Shown here one piece after another: positions 22,308-35,243 of a DNA stretch of 64,000 bases (positions are counted from its first letter, which is position 1; each line of letters starts with the position of its first letter). The position numbers and the translations under genes were made by a program. This DNA is from Prosopocoilus inquinatus (taxonomy: Eukaryota > Arthropoda > Insecta > Coleoptera > Lucanidae): the NCBI GenBank assembly GCA_036172665.1, contig CM069872.1, forward strand, positions 23,750,001-23,814,000, given 5' to 3'. The notes under the pieces were generated by a model. The model was not told the DNA's origin. It saw only the letters and a list, made by a program, of their open reading frames with translations, and did no database searches.

Positions 22308-24788
22308 ACTTCGGCTACTAAATGCTTCAGTTTTAACTCAAAATTGTAGTATTTACTTCAGTGTCAGCGAAGCTGGTCCCATCGCAGCTTCAGCTTGCGT
22401 ACTTCGATTTGTAGCATTTGCGAAAAATGGCACAGGTGCCTAATAGAAAAATTTATTATGACAAAAGAAATTACACTGCGTTACAAAATATTTACAAATT
22501 ATTTTGTAAAATAATTACCATAAATCTAGTTATACAAAGCCTGAACTTCATCTTTATACCGGGTGCAAGATAAAATATGCCACAAGAGATACATAACTAT
22601 AGTCCGATTTGAATTAAGTAAGAAAAAAATATATAAAATCATTCAATAAATACTACAAATTGGTAAAAGTTGCATTTTGTTTTAGTATCTACTGTAATAA
22701 AACTTTTTTCTTGAACTGGACATACATGTATTTCTTTTTTAATTCAGTGATATGAGGTAAGTAAATACACAGAAAAAAAGTTGTAGTAAAAATGGAGACA
22801 GAAACAAATTGTAGGAGATATTCGTAGGATTGTAGGAATTGTTCATACAATTGTGAGGCAGGACTCTATTCTTATCGTAAAATTTATTACAATTCTTCTA
22901 ATATTTGCTATAATTTTTACTACAATTGTGTTACTTTTTACTACTCATTTTTTTCTGTGTAGCTTAATGTTGTACTGGATCACTTTAAAAAATATGGCTA
23001 ATCATTTAATATAATTACTTACAAATTTAATAATGAATGCTAATTACGTTGTAGCAAGAAAGTGTTGAACGCGGCGGAGATCAATTTAAAAAATATTTTG
23101 AAAACTCATTATTTCTTTTTGTTTAATTAATTTTCTTTTGTGAGATTATAAGAGAATTTATATTATTAGCCGTATTGCTCTATGAAAGTTACGTTGGAAC
23201 TGTTGGTCATTCGATTAATGGAGTATCAATAGAAATCAAATAGTCGGTAATCTATCCATCCACGTAGAAAGAATTGACATCTTCAGCTACGATTCTGTCT
23301 AGATGACAATCCACATTTATACAGGGTGATAATAAAGAAAGTTGTATACCGTTTGGTAGGTGATAGTAGAGATCAAAATAAGAGAAAAAGTTGTAATAAA
23401 GCTATGTCGCATACACAATATGTATAGGATGTCACGCTACGTGTTCACTTTTCTAGAGTTTTTATATTTTATATAAAATTCGGGATCCAGAAATTAAATA
23501 AAAAGCTGAATTTTGTGACGTAGTGTTGGCCACAGTACGACTTCTGGTTTCGCCGGAAGTGATATCAACTTTCTTATTCTAAATAGAACAAGCTATATAT
23601 TTTTTACATACTTGGAATTTACAGATCATTCTAAATAGAACATGCTATATATTTTTACATACTTGAAATTTACAGATCATTGTGTTTCATTCTGTTTTTT
23701 ACTTCCTAAACCTATCGCAATCGTAATGTGATCTTAAGTAATTCGAGAAAACCACTCCTTTGCATTTCGGTTTTTAACATTTTTACAGGATATGAAATTT
23801 TCATTAGGTCGTTAAGATGTTCCATCTGGAAAAAAAAATAAGTTACGAGCTAATCAAAGAACAGTCAGCTGTGAACAATCTTCAGTTATTAATGTCAAAT
23901 TAACAGCAATTCGTTTCTACTTCTGGAACTTGATAAAATTCATTTGAAGATATTTTGTGTACTCAATGAACATTCGCATTCTTATTATGAGGAACAATGT
24001 AAGGAATAACGCATCTTAATTTTTTGTGATGTATATCTGTTGCTCATAGCCTTCTACATAATGCATTGACCTGTTTTTTTTACGAAAGTACATATAACGA
24101 CTATGTATATAAAAAGAAGAAAAAATCCCTGTATAGTGGTTCGTTAATTTTGATCTGTTTAGATTTATTATAAATAAGAAATTGAACTTTTAATATGCAT
24201 AAATAGTAAATATTAAAAAAGTATATAATTTTCCTGTCTGTTGAAAATTATCGAAAAATTTGTAATAATTAATGGGACGATTCAGAAAAGCAGTACAAAT
24301 GTAGATGATACGCAATACATTTGACAGCTACTTCAGTATTAACAATAAAATTAAAAAATATTTGAGAATAATTAATGAATTTATTTATTCCGAATTCTGA
24401 ATTATTCCATCAATTATTATTAAAAAAAAATTGTTATTGTATTTAAACTAATAATCAACTATTTATTCCTGCACGAAACGCTTATTGTGACAATTGGAAT
24501 TACAAGATTTGATCTTTTTATATTAAAATTTACTACATTTACCATTAATAGACAGAAATTATTAATAATAACTAATTCATTCATTTTCGCAAATTTATTA
24601 ATTTAACGTATTATTAAACACGCGATGTGATGTTTTAAAGGAAGTAGGAGAGAATGCTACACATTTTAGAAAAAATACTACACTGCAGAATATCTTGCAA
24701 TCTGAAGCTGCGATGGGACCAGCTTCGCTGACACTGAAGTAAATACTACAATTTTGAGTTAAAACTGAAGCATTTAGTAGCCGAAGCA
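22308..24788. mobile_element. Inverted-repeat element with reiterated TTTACTTC motifs
   Basis: The 86-bp arms 22308-22393 and 24703-24788 are inverted copies of one another. The left flank (22150-22360) repeats AGTATTTACTTC several times, like subterminal motifs. The 2.3-kb interior has no protein; it includes a 52-bp tandem duplication at 23577-23680. I cannot name the family, and the true ends may lie slightly outside the arms. Confidence 0.5.
23577..23680. repeat. Tandem duplication, 52 bp x 2
   Basis: Two adjacent copies starting TTCTAAATAGAACA and ending TTACAGATCA, differing at a few positions. Confidence 0.85.
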
Positions 24789-25545
24789 CAGGTACATATG
24801 CGTGTAGAGCGGACCTAAAACTATTTTCGAAAATTTTTACAAATACATTGTTCATTTTGTACTGCAGGTTCCTTAAATTTCTTCGACTACAATAATTATA
24901 GAGGGTAAGTGGGGAGGAAAAGAACAAACTTCAGGAATGAATTGTACACGTAAAAATAACTTACAATATATTTTGTTCTCAATTGAAGTACTCATATCAA
25001 AAGATTCCCTAATAGACAAATGTAGTTTTTTTTACGAAATTTGAACATTGACATTAATTTTTACAAAATTTGGACATTTCAAGAAAGTGTACTGTCACAA
25101 CTATTACCGTGGGTTTCACAAAAAAAATTGTTAATCAGCGATTAATTTAATTCTCTGATTAAAGAACATCATTGAACGAAGTTAACAATAGATTTGAAAC
25201 AATCAATTATATTGTTTCACGCAACCAATCACGCTGTTAAATTAATCAATGATTAAATAATTTTTGCTAAATTAAGGGTTAGTCTTTTAGGCGAAGCCGA
25301 ATATCTGAAATAAAATTTCAAAGAAATTTCAAGAATTGTAACTGGACCGTTTAATGTTTATAGCAAATTTTCAAATACGCCTCCAAGGACTTGAAGGCAG
25401 TGCCTGGCTCGTTTATGTACATTAGACGTTGCTCTCTTGAGTTGTTCTTGTATTATCTTTCTTTTATGAAAGCACCAGTATTGAATATTCGTCGAATTTT
25501 GCCTATCGATTGTCAACTTTTATTTTATATTTAAATATTCCTTAA

Positions 25546-26091
25546 GCCGGCAATACATGTTCCAATAATTTCACGTAAAAATTCATGTAAACATGTGTGT
25601 ATAAATTCATGAATTGTAATTCGCAATACACGTTTCAATAATAATAAAAAGATGTTCCGCTAAATAGTAATTTAGAATGTTAATGTTGGTGAAAATGGTA
25701 ACTCATTAATGCTTCTAACTTCAAGTTATTTTCTTTGAGCAGCTGGGAATGTCGGATTATGTTATCAATGGTATCATCCAAACGGAGAGCACTTGGTTAT
25801 CAATGATTAAACTATCTTCAAGCTAAAATTATTTATAAACATATACCTACATAAACTAACTGAAGTCATTATTTATTCATCTGAGTCAACAGCCACCAGC
25901 AATAATCAAAGTCACTGGAATTTACTAAAGTTTCACGTCAAAAACCTTGAGAAATAGAACTTGCTCTTTGTTGTCAATTTTACATGTATAAATTCATGTC
26001 ATTCTTTTTGCTCGCTAGACACGTTGAAAAATAGGTTTTGTCATAAATTACAGGTAAATTTCATGCAATTTATGATCATGTATTGCCGGCT
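25546..26091. mobile_element. Nested 546-bp inverted-repeat element
   Basis: Ends AGCCGGCAATACATG and its complement CATGTATTGCCGGCT, flanked by TTA on both sides (25543-25545, 26092-26094). The interior is AT-rich and non-coding with internal partial inverted repeats (AAATTCATG motifs). Confidence 0.75.
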
Positions 26092-26120
26092 TTAGCATTC
26101 TCCCTTACCTTATTTTTATC

Positions 26121-26186
26121 TTAGAAAAATTTTGTGCAAATCGTTTTTGATTGCAGTGAGAACCTCGAGCAGCCTCTGGACAGCTG
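26121..26186 (-). repeat. Fragment of the hammerhead-bearing repeat (truncated)
   Basis: Matches the start of the ribozyme repeat: GCAAATCGTTTTTGATTGCA, then CCTCGAGCAGCCTCTGGACAG. It stops inside stem III, so only the cleavage triplet and one stem I strand remain. Confidence 0.75.
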
Positions 26187-26734
26187 ATTAGATATTTTGA
26201 TTTCGTTGTTCTGCGTCACTTAAATACACTTAAATACACACTTGAAAATTTGCTCTAAGTGAAATGTTCAAATTTTATAAAAAAAAAACTACAATTGTGG
26301 ATCTTTTGATGTGAATACTTCAATTGAGAAAAAATATGTAAGGTATTTTGTTAAAACTCGAAAACAAATGACGAATTACATTTAATTTTTTTTTATTTTA
26401 TTATTTTTACGTGTACAATACGTTCCTGAAGTTAGTCCCATTCCTCCCCACTCATCCTGTATACAAATAAGTATATTTTATACTTTTCTACAAAGATATC
26501 GATTTTCCAAATTTTATGTCAAACTCAAATTTATCAAATTTGAACCTCAGTAAAACCTTTCCCCAAAAATTCAAAATATCTACAAACCTATCTTTTTAAA
26601 AACGGTATACAGGGTTAGTTTTATTAATGTGATCCCCCCCTCCCCCTATTATTTTAATTATTAAAACGCTGAAAACTTGTCTTATATTTTTTTTGTAGAT
26701 TTCAATCATGCTAACAGTTTTTTAGTAGCGTTTA

Positions 26735-27045
26735 AAACTGAGAATTTCGAAAATCTTTTTTTCGAACTATTAGGGCGAAAAAAATTTTGTCTAGCAACTA
26801 AGAAATTCATTTTGTAAATACTTATCGAGTCCTACTAAAATTTTGTCTAATGTATCCAACAATTCCAAATTACAACGTTTTATAAATTTTCGTGTCCTAA
26901 ATAAGTGCTATTTTTAGCCACACTAAAAGTTGTTCACTTGATCTGTTCTGCTTATATTTGGTTATCGGCGCAAAAAGTTAAAAAAGAAATCAATTATAAA
27001 AAATTTTCTCATATGGTGCGAACTTTTTGGCGGCCACTATATACT
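26735..27045 (+). repeat. Partial right arm of the CAGTGAC foldback family
   Basis: Diverged copy of the 15040-15385 arm, ending with CATATGGTGCGAACTTTTTG and GGCGGCCACTA. No left partner was found nearby. Confidence 0.7.
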
Positions 27046-27050
27046 GTTAG

Positions 27051-27525
27051 TCTCATAACGTACGCAGGAGATTGAAATGGCAATTGTAGGAGATCAAAAT
27101 AAAGCTTTTTTTCTTAATTCGCTTTTAACCAAAACCTAATAATAAGAAAATTACAGCAGTAACAGTGCAGTATCAGCACTGTCTTAATTTCTTCTTTTAT
27201 TTATACCTATAACTTCTTAATTAATCAAAATAATTTTACAAACTGCAACTTTAATTACTATTAAATAAATTCTAAATATATCGAAACCACCATTCATAAA
27301 ATATCAATATGAATCTATTCCTAGTTCTGTTTTAATTAGTAGGCGGTGCACGGCAATACGAAAATCCATTTTTAGGCATTAAAAAAAAATAAAATAAAAT
27401 AGCCGCAACTTTTATGTGACAACATTTTTTTTAGATGGTTGTTTCCTGTAAAGCAGTGTTCAATTAACACTTAAATATTTCAAATTTGAATTTAAAAGGT
27501 AAAATATTACACTTTGTACTCTTTT
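27051..27525 (-). mobile_element. Truncated MITE, same family as 40571-41155
   Basis: Starts TCTCATAACGTACGCAGGAG and follows the 40.6-41.2 kb element in inverse orientation for most of its length (shared landmarks: the CCTAATAATAAGAAA-like block, AGTAGGCGGTGCA, AAGCAGTGTTCAATTAA). The far end is missing. Confidence 0.7.
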
Positions 27526-28470
27526 TAATATCCTAGAAAGAAAAATTGAATTAGAAAAAATTACTAATTATTAATAATATTTCAGTAAAGTTAAAATATT
27601 AAGGTCATCTATTGACTAAAACACATATAAAACATAATTATTCAAATACTCCACCCTTATTAACACCTTATGGGGTTAATGTCTTACAACTCTACTGAAA
27701 TATTAATTTTCAATTGTTGTTTCTAGGATGTTGAAATTAGTTTCAAATGGGAATCATTTTATCTTAGTTACATTTTCTGCTTTCTGCAGTTTTTTAATAT
27801 CTTTACAAATAAAGGAGAAATGCCCAAAAGTCGAAAAGTCGAAAATGGCAATTTTTGTCTACAACTTGAAAACAAACGAAGATAGTCCATTTTTGTTTAC
27901 ACTGCTGACTTTATCTTTAAAAAGACTAGTTTGTACAGGGTGGCCCAACGATGCGTATTTCTTCTGTGAGGCTCATGGGGAAAAAAATTAGGAAAAAAAG
28001 AAGAAGAATTTTATACTAGACAATACGCGGCATATTGTAAAATTATTTTGAAGTATACAGAGTGATCAGAAAAATGGTGGTTCGTGGAAACTAATTTTTT
28101 TTAAATGGAACACCCTGTATATTTTTAGATATTTGGATGCGCCGCAATGAACAGATTACAGCGGTATAAAGATATATTGATTTTATTGAATAACTTTCAT
28201 AAAATAATTTTTTTTTCTTGAAGAATTTTGCAAAAATTCAGTAAGTTTGAATTTGAATTTCTGATTAATGAGGTAACACAGACGAACGAAAATCTAACAC
28301 GATATTTGTTAGGACTTTGGCCATTATGAAAATGTGAACAAAATTAAGATATCGTTTTGCATTATACTGAGCGATCGATACTTACGAAACATTCGGTATC
28401 TCATTTTTTTTAATGGAACGGTCTACTTTTTATTTCAGAAATGGATAGCACTTAAATGCAGCTTTCTGCT

Positions 28471-28775
28471 GATATAAGGTTATATACCTTTATTTTTAAT
28501 AATTTCGTTACTAGAAATTTTCTTTTTATAAGTATTTCAATGGTCGGCGTTTTAAACTATACACCCAGTATTCCTACTTTCCTACCTAAATTCATTCATT
28601 CGAAGTCATTTTTCGATTATTTGATTCTACTATCAAAGCTCTCTAATTTGAATACCTCCGCGATAGGATTTATTTTACCAAAAATAATTTAAAACAGGCC
28701 ATTGAAATACTTGTAAAAAGAAAATGTTTAGTGACGAAATTATTAAAAATAAAGATATATAACCTTATATCCGAA
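28471..28775. repeat. Inverted repeat, arms about 75 bp
   Basis: GATATAAGGTTATATACC.. (28471 on) pairs with the complement ending ..ATATAACCTTATATCCG (to about 28775). The arms continue through TTTATTTTTAATAATTTCGT. A long-hairpin miniature element is likely. Confidence 0.65.
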
Positions 28776-30345
28776 AAAATCTAAAAAATTCTTTGTTCTC
28801 AAAGTACTTCAGTAGTAGAAGTAATTGAGTTTTTTTTTTGTAATCTGAAATTTTGAGTACAAACATAATGGAGTACCAATAGAAATCCGTTATTCACGTC
28901 TAATAATATTCAGGTTTTCGCTGTTAATTGTACACTTACCACGTGGTCTAAGCTCTAAAGTGAACGGACTTAAATTTACTGTGGAAGTTTTTATTTTAAA
29001 AAATTTTGTTGCAAATCGTTTTTGATTGCGGTGCATCGAGCATCCTTAAGCTTTTGATTTTGATTGTATTTGTTTTGTCTAAGATGTGTGTATAGGTGTT
29101 CCATTTTCGATGGTACTGTACAGGTTTCTTCATGAGTAATGGAAACAGAAAAGAACTGAGAATGTAACATTGAGTTTCTTGTTGTTTTGTGGTACGGTTG
29201 AAAAATGTAAAATTTACCAACATTTTAAATGCAAATAACTTTTTTATTTTTAAAGATATAAAAAATGATAGCTTTGTTGTTTGATTTTTAACATAGATTA
29301 TGGTTCCTTAATTAACAATTGAATTACATGAAACCTTCATAATAGCCAAACTACGAACTCAATTTTTTATATAACGTGTGTCCCAAAAGTCTTATAATCT
29401 AGACGCTCATGAGTTCATGAGAATTGTAATTTTTGACTATTTGAAAACTGAATGTCTAATATTCAAATAGCATATAGCCTTACTATTAAGGTAGCTTTAC
29501 ACGATGCCTCATTTCTTGCATCATGTTGCATGCATTTATAACGCAATAAAATGCATGAATGACTGCATGCGTAATTTTATAGCGCAGCACACTATTCTCT
29601 GAGAGGCAAGGGGATGCAAGCAAGACGGAATGAGATGGGCATACTAGGCATCCCCTTTTTAGTCATCTTTAGACGATGCCGCATTACTTTTATCTTGATG
29701 TAAACAAGCGTTTATAGTGCAATGAAACGCGCGCCAGCTTGGTTGCGTTAATTCACAGCGAAGCTTTTTTTAAAGGCAAGGTGACGCGATTGATTCCCAA
29801 ATTTGATGGGAATCCTTTGCGTTATTTCTGCATTTTTGTTAACCGTACTTTTGCATTCGTCGAACTAAAAAGTCACAGACATCATGGAGTGGTATAATAA
29901 AGAAACACTAAATTTCATCAAGTTATACAGACATGTTTATGGCGTTCCAGTGATATAAATTATAAAAGTGGAGAGTTCAGGGGCGATGAATACCTGAATT
30001 AGAGAAAAAGTACTTTTGTTTAATGCGCATGCTCGTGATCGCACAGTGTACGGTTTCTCGACCAGTTGCAACAAAGCTTGTAGGAGTATTAAAAAAATCA
30101 AAAGTCTACGATCTTAGCTGCTTAAGGCGCACCCTCAGGCGACTAGGGGTTTGACTTTATACTGTATGACAATTTATAGTAAATGGCCACTGTATTGCTG
30201 CCTAGTAAGCTATAATTCACAAAGAGAGCCGCCCTGCATGGAATGACTTATTATGTAGAAAACTGGCTTCAATTTGTGAATCCTAATGTATTTGCGATTA
30301 TCCTTAGTCCAATCGTTTTGGTTTACAGTGGAATTCCAGAGCTAC

Positions 30346-30391
30346 GCTTTTGCTGAAGAAGCCTCAAATGGGGTTGAAACAGCTGCACAGA
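30346..30391 (+). repeat. Degenerate copy of the hammerhead-bearing repeat
   Basis: CTGAAGA, a decayed stem II, GAAAC and AGCTGCACAGAGG are present in order. Stem I no longer pairs (UUUUG against CAGAG) and the U before the cleavage base is lost, so it should be inactive. Confidence 0.6.
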
Positions 30392-31330
30392 GGCTGCTCG
30401 GGGGTTTCACTGCAATCGATGTCATCACGATTTTAAAAAGACTTGCACGACTTTTATAATTATATGAAAGAAGAAAATGATATAATTAAGAAAGTATAAT
30501 CAACTTGAAAATATGACTGGGCTAAAAGGGATTAGCCTTGCAACTTTTCATTCGTTTTATTAGATTGCTTAAACTTTATTCATCATTTTTAAGAGTAAAA
30601 TAAACTATTACCAGGTCCACTTTTTTCTTATTTAGTGCTTAACCGTCTCATATTAATGCATAGCAATTATGGCAACTCTATAGATACGCAAACTTGCAGC
30701 AAGGAGTATGTGGGCTTGGCGAAATCAGAGGGCAAGGAAAATACTGACATCCAATCAGAGGCTTAGCTGCTGGAACTGTTTCCATGGCAACTGCATTCTA
30801 TTTTCTTTGTATCTGTGAGAAATTTCCTTGTCCATTTTCAAAGTTATGGTGCTTATATTTTATTAAGTTTTTAACAAGAAATACTTAGTAGTGTATTTTT
30901 ATAGTGAAAGTTCCCGCGACCTTTGAGTAAATAAAGAAGCATTAATTTGCCCCAGTTTTTATTAGCATTTATTCCAAATCTGATAATTACAGTTTTGCAC
31001 TCATTCATTTTTTTATTTTATTACGTTTTACATACATAAGTTTGCTTTTTATTGCAACACAGCTAATTACGTTGCTTAATGCAAGTACACACCTTTAATA
31101 AATCTTTAAACACGTTTGCAGTGACATTTATAAATAAAATAAGGATAAACTTAAGTAGAAATAAGGTCTTTAAACGCAACGCTATTTATTTCATTCAGTA
31201 AACTAGTTTTAATAATTGCTAAAAAGGATTTTTCTATAAAAAAAAGACATAGATACTAATTTAAAAAGCCCGCTAATACTTGAAGTTTTCCTGACGAAAA
31301 CCAGAGGCGCTAGTCGTCACTTTTGTTGCC

Positions 31331-31748
31331 AATAGTTGTCTTTGATTTGCAAAGCAGATTAGTTCAGGTCAGTTCAGTTTAACCCAAAGTGAACTGATCT
31401 TAAATGATCGATTTAATAGTAACAGTAACATGCGAGATGCGATTGCTGCATTTTAATCTTCAGATGAAGATATTACTTTTGCATCATTTTACAGTGAGTT
31501 AAGCAAAAACAAAAGGTTATTTGGACGAGTAATGTAATTTGACAAACAGTTGAAATAACATCCCCTCTACAAGTGAACCAACTGATCCAAACTGATCTAT
31601 AATTTCCGAGGTGTAGTATCAGCAAGGCGGGAAGTGTTTTGGATCACTTTGGGTTAGATCATGTGGTCAAATAAAACAGACAAATTTTTGAATAAGTGAT
31701 CCAGGGTAAAAGTGAACTGATCTGACGTGCAAATAAAAGACAACTATT
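31331..31748. mobile_element. 418-bp inverted-repeat element
   Basis: The left AATAGTTGTCTTTGATTTGC pairs with the complement of the right ..GCAAATAAAAGACAACTATT. Further matching blocks are AGTGAACTGATC on both arms. Non-coding. Confidence 0.65.
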
Positions 31749-31782
31749 ATTTAATACGGGATTTACTTGGTTACTTCCTGGC

Positions 31783-32012
31783 TTCCGGTTGGGACCCCGT
31801 TTCTTGGATTTCTTCTACTGCCGACGTTTCGTTCTCCATTGCAGAAGTACTTCCCCAGAGCTACTGCTGCTGTTGCAGGTGATGGTGCTGCTGCTGTTGG
31901 TGGTCTTGCTGCTGCTTCTTGTAAGTCGTTGAGACTACAATCTCAACGACTTAACGAAAACGAAATGTCGGCAGTAGAAGAAACCCGAGAAACGCGGTTC
32001 CAACCGAAAGCC
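31783..32012. repeat. Palindromic GC-richer repeat with CTG-rich centre
   Basis: Arms 31783-31837 and 31955-32012 are inverted and imperfect (TTCTACTGCCGACGTTTCG against CGAAATGTCGGCAGTAGAA). The centre has an irregular run of CTG triplets (31860-31920) and a 15-bp perfect hairpin, AAGTCGTTGAGA...TCTCAACGACTT. The open frame across it is probably not coding. Confidence 0.6.
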
Positions 32013-32384
32013 AGGAATTCAACCGTGGAAGCCTTAAACAGGATTTACTTTTCTTTCTTTCATTTCGCAATATACAGTGAAATGAACTCTCCTATAAATA
32101 CTTTGACGCATACTTAAGACGCATGCGTCCTTGCTTCCTATTGCATGCTATTGTGTGCGTAGATGCATGCTATTGTATGCGTAGATGCATGCAATTAGCG
32201 CTTGCGTTGTTGCACGAAATGAGGCATCATGTAAAGCTAGCTTTAGGGTCAACTAAGGTGAAACACAACACACGGAAAGGTTGAAAATATCTATCACTTT
32301 ACAATTTGCGCATTGCACAGCAAAAAGAATTTTACTTGTATCACTGACGACACCATGTTATCATTTCAGGGTTAAATTTAAAAA

Positions 32385-32735
32385 TCAGGGCTACTCTGTA
32401 ACATTGATATGGTCTTCAATAATTGAAGAAAACTTGATACGATTTCAAAGCAATTTAAGTTGATTGCCGACCGCCAAATAAAGAGAGACACATTCAGGGC
32501 TATTCTGTAACATTGATATGGTCTTCAATAATTGAAGAAAACTTGATACGATTTCAAAGCAATTTAAGTTGATTGCCGATTGCCAAATAAAGAGAGACAC
32601 ATTCAGGGCTATTCTGTAACATTGATATGCATATCAATTGATATGGTCTTCAACACTTGAAGAGAATTTATTAGGATTTCATAGCATTTCACGTCGATTG
32701 CCGACCGTAAATTGAAGAGAGATGCATATTAACTC
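32385..32735 (+). repeat. Tandem repeat, 109-bp unit, three copies
   Basis: Units start with TCAGGGCTA(C/T)TCTGTAACA at 32385, 32494 and 32603. The first two are nearly identical. The third is more diverged and carries a small insertion (CATATCAATTGATATG). Confidence 0.85.
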
Positions 32736-32858
32736 GAGATCACACTTGAAACGGATTGCAAGTACAACGAAGATATGAATGACGTTAAAATATGCCTTAT
32801 TACACTTTTTTCAATTTTGTATTTACTAATTATGTTAACTAATCATGTGCCTACTTAC

Positions 32859-33005
32859 TTGCTCATTATTTAATTTTTCATTAGATCCAAATGATTCATC
32901 ATCTGAAGAGTCGTCTTCAGATTCAGTAATCTCCACATCACTTTCTGAAAGAGTTTCATCTCCAGAAGTGGAAATTGGAGATGAAGAATTATCTTCTTCA
33001 GACAT
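32859..33005 (-). CDS. Possible first exon of an unidentified gene (acidic, Ser-rich N-terminus)
   Basis: On the minus strand ATG at 33005 opens a 49-codon frame, MSEEDNSSSPISTSGDETLS.., with long runs of Ser, Asp and Glu (ESEDDSSDDESF). It ends at a consensus donor (GAGCAA then GTAAGT at 32858). Codon use differs from the AT-rich surroundings and there is no repeat signature, which favours real coding sequence. No further exon was found to the left. It could also be an N-terminal exon captured by a transposon. I do not recognise the protein. Confidence 0.4.
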
Positions 33006-33009
33006 TCTT

Positions 33010-35243
33010 TCTAACAATTTTCTAGCAATTTTATAACTGTAATAACGATTGCTTAGAAGTAACTAACATATTACTCACTATCTCTTAAAAGATAAGCTTT
33101 ATCATACAGCAGGGGATTCTGAAACATAAACAACATGGAATCAAGTAACTTATTACGCAAGTACATATAGCACGGGGATTCACAGAACATTTAACTTGAA
33201 ATATTCATAATCAAAATGTAAGGAGCGGTAATCACTAATGAGTCTCAGATTGTAATGTAATAATGTAATAGTAGATAAGTACTTCAGATAGGCTAAGTAC
33301 AGAAATTATGAGAAGAAAACTTACCACTGAAAAACCCACTTTCACCACTACCACCACAGCTAATTGAGATTGACTGCGACACCACATGTGTTCAGCGTAG
33401 GACTGGACTCTGGACTGGACCAAAGAAGTAGAGGAGGGAGAATAAGCGTTAACTTACTCGAACTGGTCAAAATTGAAAGGTTCCATTTTTATGCCCTTAA
33501 AAGCGGGAATTTACAAAAAATAAATGTGTATTGGTTATTAACACAAATTAGACCTATTATTTAAGCATACATATAATTTGCAAATCTGCCATGTGTTGCA
33601 AGGATGTTACTGAAAAACGCAATGAACCGACCGTAAACCAATGTTCTCTTTCCAACGCGAACGCGTAGTAAGAACACCTGCGATACTTTTTATGTCGGAC
33701 GGAAATATGCGACAACATAAAGTTGAAAAATAACAGTCAATTATTACTTCATCATGTTTTATTGTCTTGAGTTGGATGAGGCAAGCCGCTATAAACCTAA
33801 ATATATGAAGATAATTACTCCAACTTTTTTGTTATTTTTGAGCGTTGAAGTTAACAAAGGTAAGCAAGCTAAGGTCACTAAATCAGCACACTTACGTGTT
33901 CAGGTACCGAAAATATATTCCCATTCCGAGATTCTTGTGTAACAAAGATAACAAATACAAATGTCGCAAGAGCAACAAGGAAATCGACACTTTTAGGGAA
34001 TTCTGTTTACTACGATGATAGTAGTTTATAGCCGACAGTCTAGTCAAAAATGTGTTAGGTTATGATATTCTCCGCAGCCATAGTAAAATGTCATTTGTGA
34101 AACGTCACTTTGATTAACAAACTTTCGACTGTGTTTTTTAATCCCTAGACGAGATTATTGTGCGATAAGGATAGATAGAAGAAATCACTAATGTCGCTAC
34201 CTGAACACGAAGTGTGTCGATTTAGAAGCTTAAAGCAAGCATCAAAATGGCGACATCTATAGATTTGCCGAAAATTAAGAAGTGCACTCGAAGTGAGTTC
34301 TCCCCACTCTATTTCTCTGGATTGTGATTTTTGCAACGTGGGAGGTTAGGTTGTATTAGCATTTTTCTTATGTTTGCTTTAGCAGTTAATATTATAAAAT
34401 TGCCTGTGTAGGCATGCTACTAAATAATTTTTATTGTTTTTTTTTTCGTGTAATCTTACTCGTGTTTTTAACTTTAACATCCTCTTTAAAGGTGCTTTCT
34501 TTCGTTCGCAAAACGTGATCCAAACGTGTTTTGATTTAATAGGAACAATCTTTTCTTTGAATCATGGTTGCAAACACTTTAAAGTTATAGCCCGCTACAA
34601 ACTGTAAATAATAAAACAACATCTTTTATGACAAAGAAACACTCTTTATAATAGTTTCTTCTTCACTTGTGTCGTCTTCGCTCCCACGGATGTCTTTACG
34701 TACAGTCATCAACAACTAAAATGCTATTAACGTCAAATTGTAGCTCTTAAGATGCGCACGATTGTTCATATTTTGCAACAAAATTGTAAATTTATTGAAT
34801 TATTCTTACATCTTTTGCCTTGGAATGTAAATTATTTATTTTTTTCTACTATTTAACTTGTGTTAAGCATTAGTTGTGTACTGATGTTCTTCTGGTGGAT
34901 ACCTACTAAATTCCGCTACAAAAGAACATTATTGGCAGTACTGCTTTGAATCTCTCTGTTTTTAAAACTTCTTTGATTGAATTATAGTTATTTACAAATG
35001 AACTGTCAATTGAAAATTAGGACAGGTGTTTTGTTGCAACAACTACGAAATTCAGGTCCAAACTATTCGAAACACGATTCAAACTTTTAAGCGAAAGAAA
35101 GCACCTTAAGTTTCCCAGATTAATTCAGGGAATTTTGAATTCTAGGGAAATAATGTATGCCGGGAAAGGAATTTTTGTCGGGGCGATTGGCAACACTGAT
35201 TCTGAGTCTAATGGTTTGGCAGCACTGGCACCACTGTGCTGTA
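33010..35243. other. Non-coding stretch without recognisable elements
   Basis: Short open frames only, none with homology I recognise or plausible splice structure. No clear inverted repeats or RNA genes seen. If 32859-33005 is a first exon, its promoter would be at the left end of this stretch. Confidence 0.4.

Larger units (their letters stand above)
24901..26459. mobile_element. Inverted-repeat DNA element, 1.6 kb, TA-flanked
   Basis: The left end GAGGGTAAGTGGGGAGG and the inverse of the right end (CAGGATGAGTGGGGAGG) match, and both arms continue with CTTCAGGAA.. and GTACACGTAAAAATAA-like sequence. TA lies on both sides. No transposase is visible. It contains a nested element (25546-26091) and a ribozyme-repeat fragment (26121-26186). 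Confidence 0.65.
29489..32246. mobile_element. Inverted-repeat element, about 2.8 kb, with nested pieces
   Basis: The terminal sequence GTAGCTTTACACGATGCC then TCATTTC at the left is mirrored at the right (GAAATGAGGCATCATGTAAA then GCTAGC). Both ends are rich in GCATGC. No protein is recognisable. Nested inside are a degenerate ribozyme repeat (30346-30391), a 418-bp inverted-repeat element (31331-31748) and a GC-richer palindrome (31783-32012). Confidence 0.55.

Noticed and set aside
30346..30391. Active hammerhead
   Set aside because: Stem I and the residue before the cleavage base are lost; kept only as a repeat fragment.
31767..32117. 116-codon plus frame with Ala-rich middle
   Set aside because: Lies on a palindromic repeat with CTG triplets; no start context, splice sites or similarity.
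32385..32735. CRISPR-like array
   Set aside because: Three full tandem 109-bp copies without unique spacers in a eukaryotic context.
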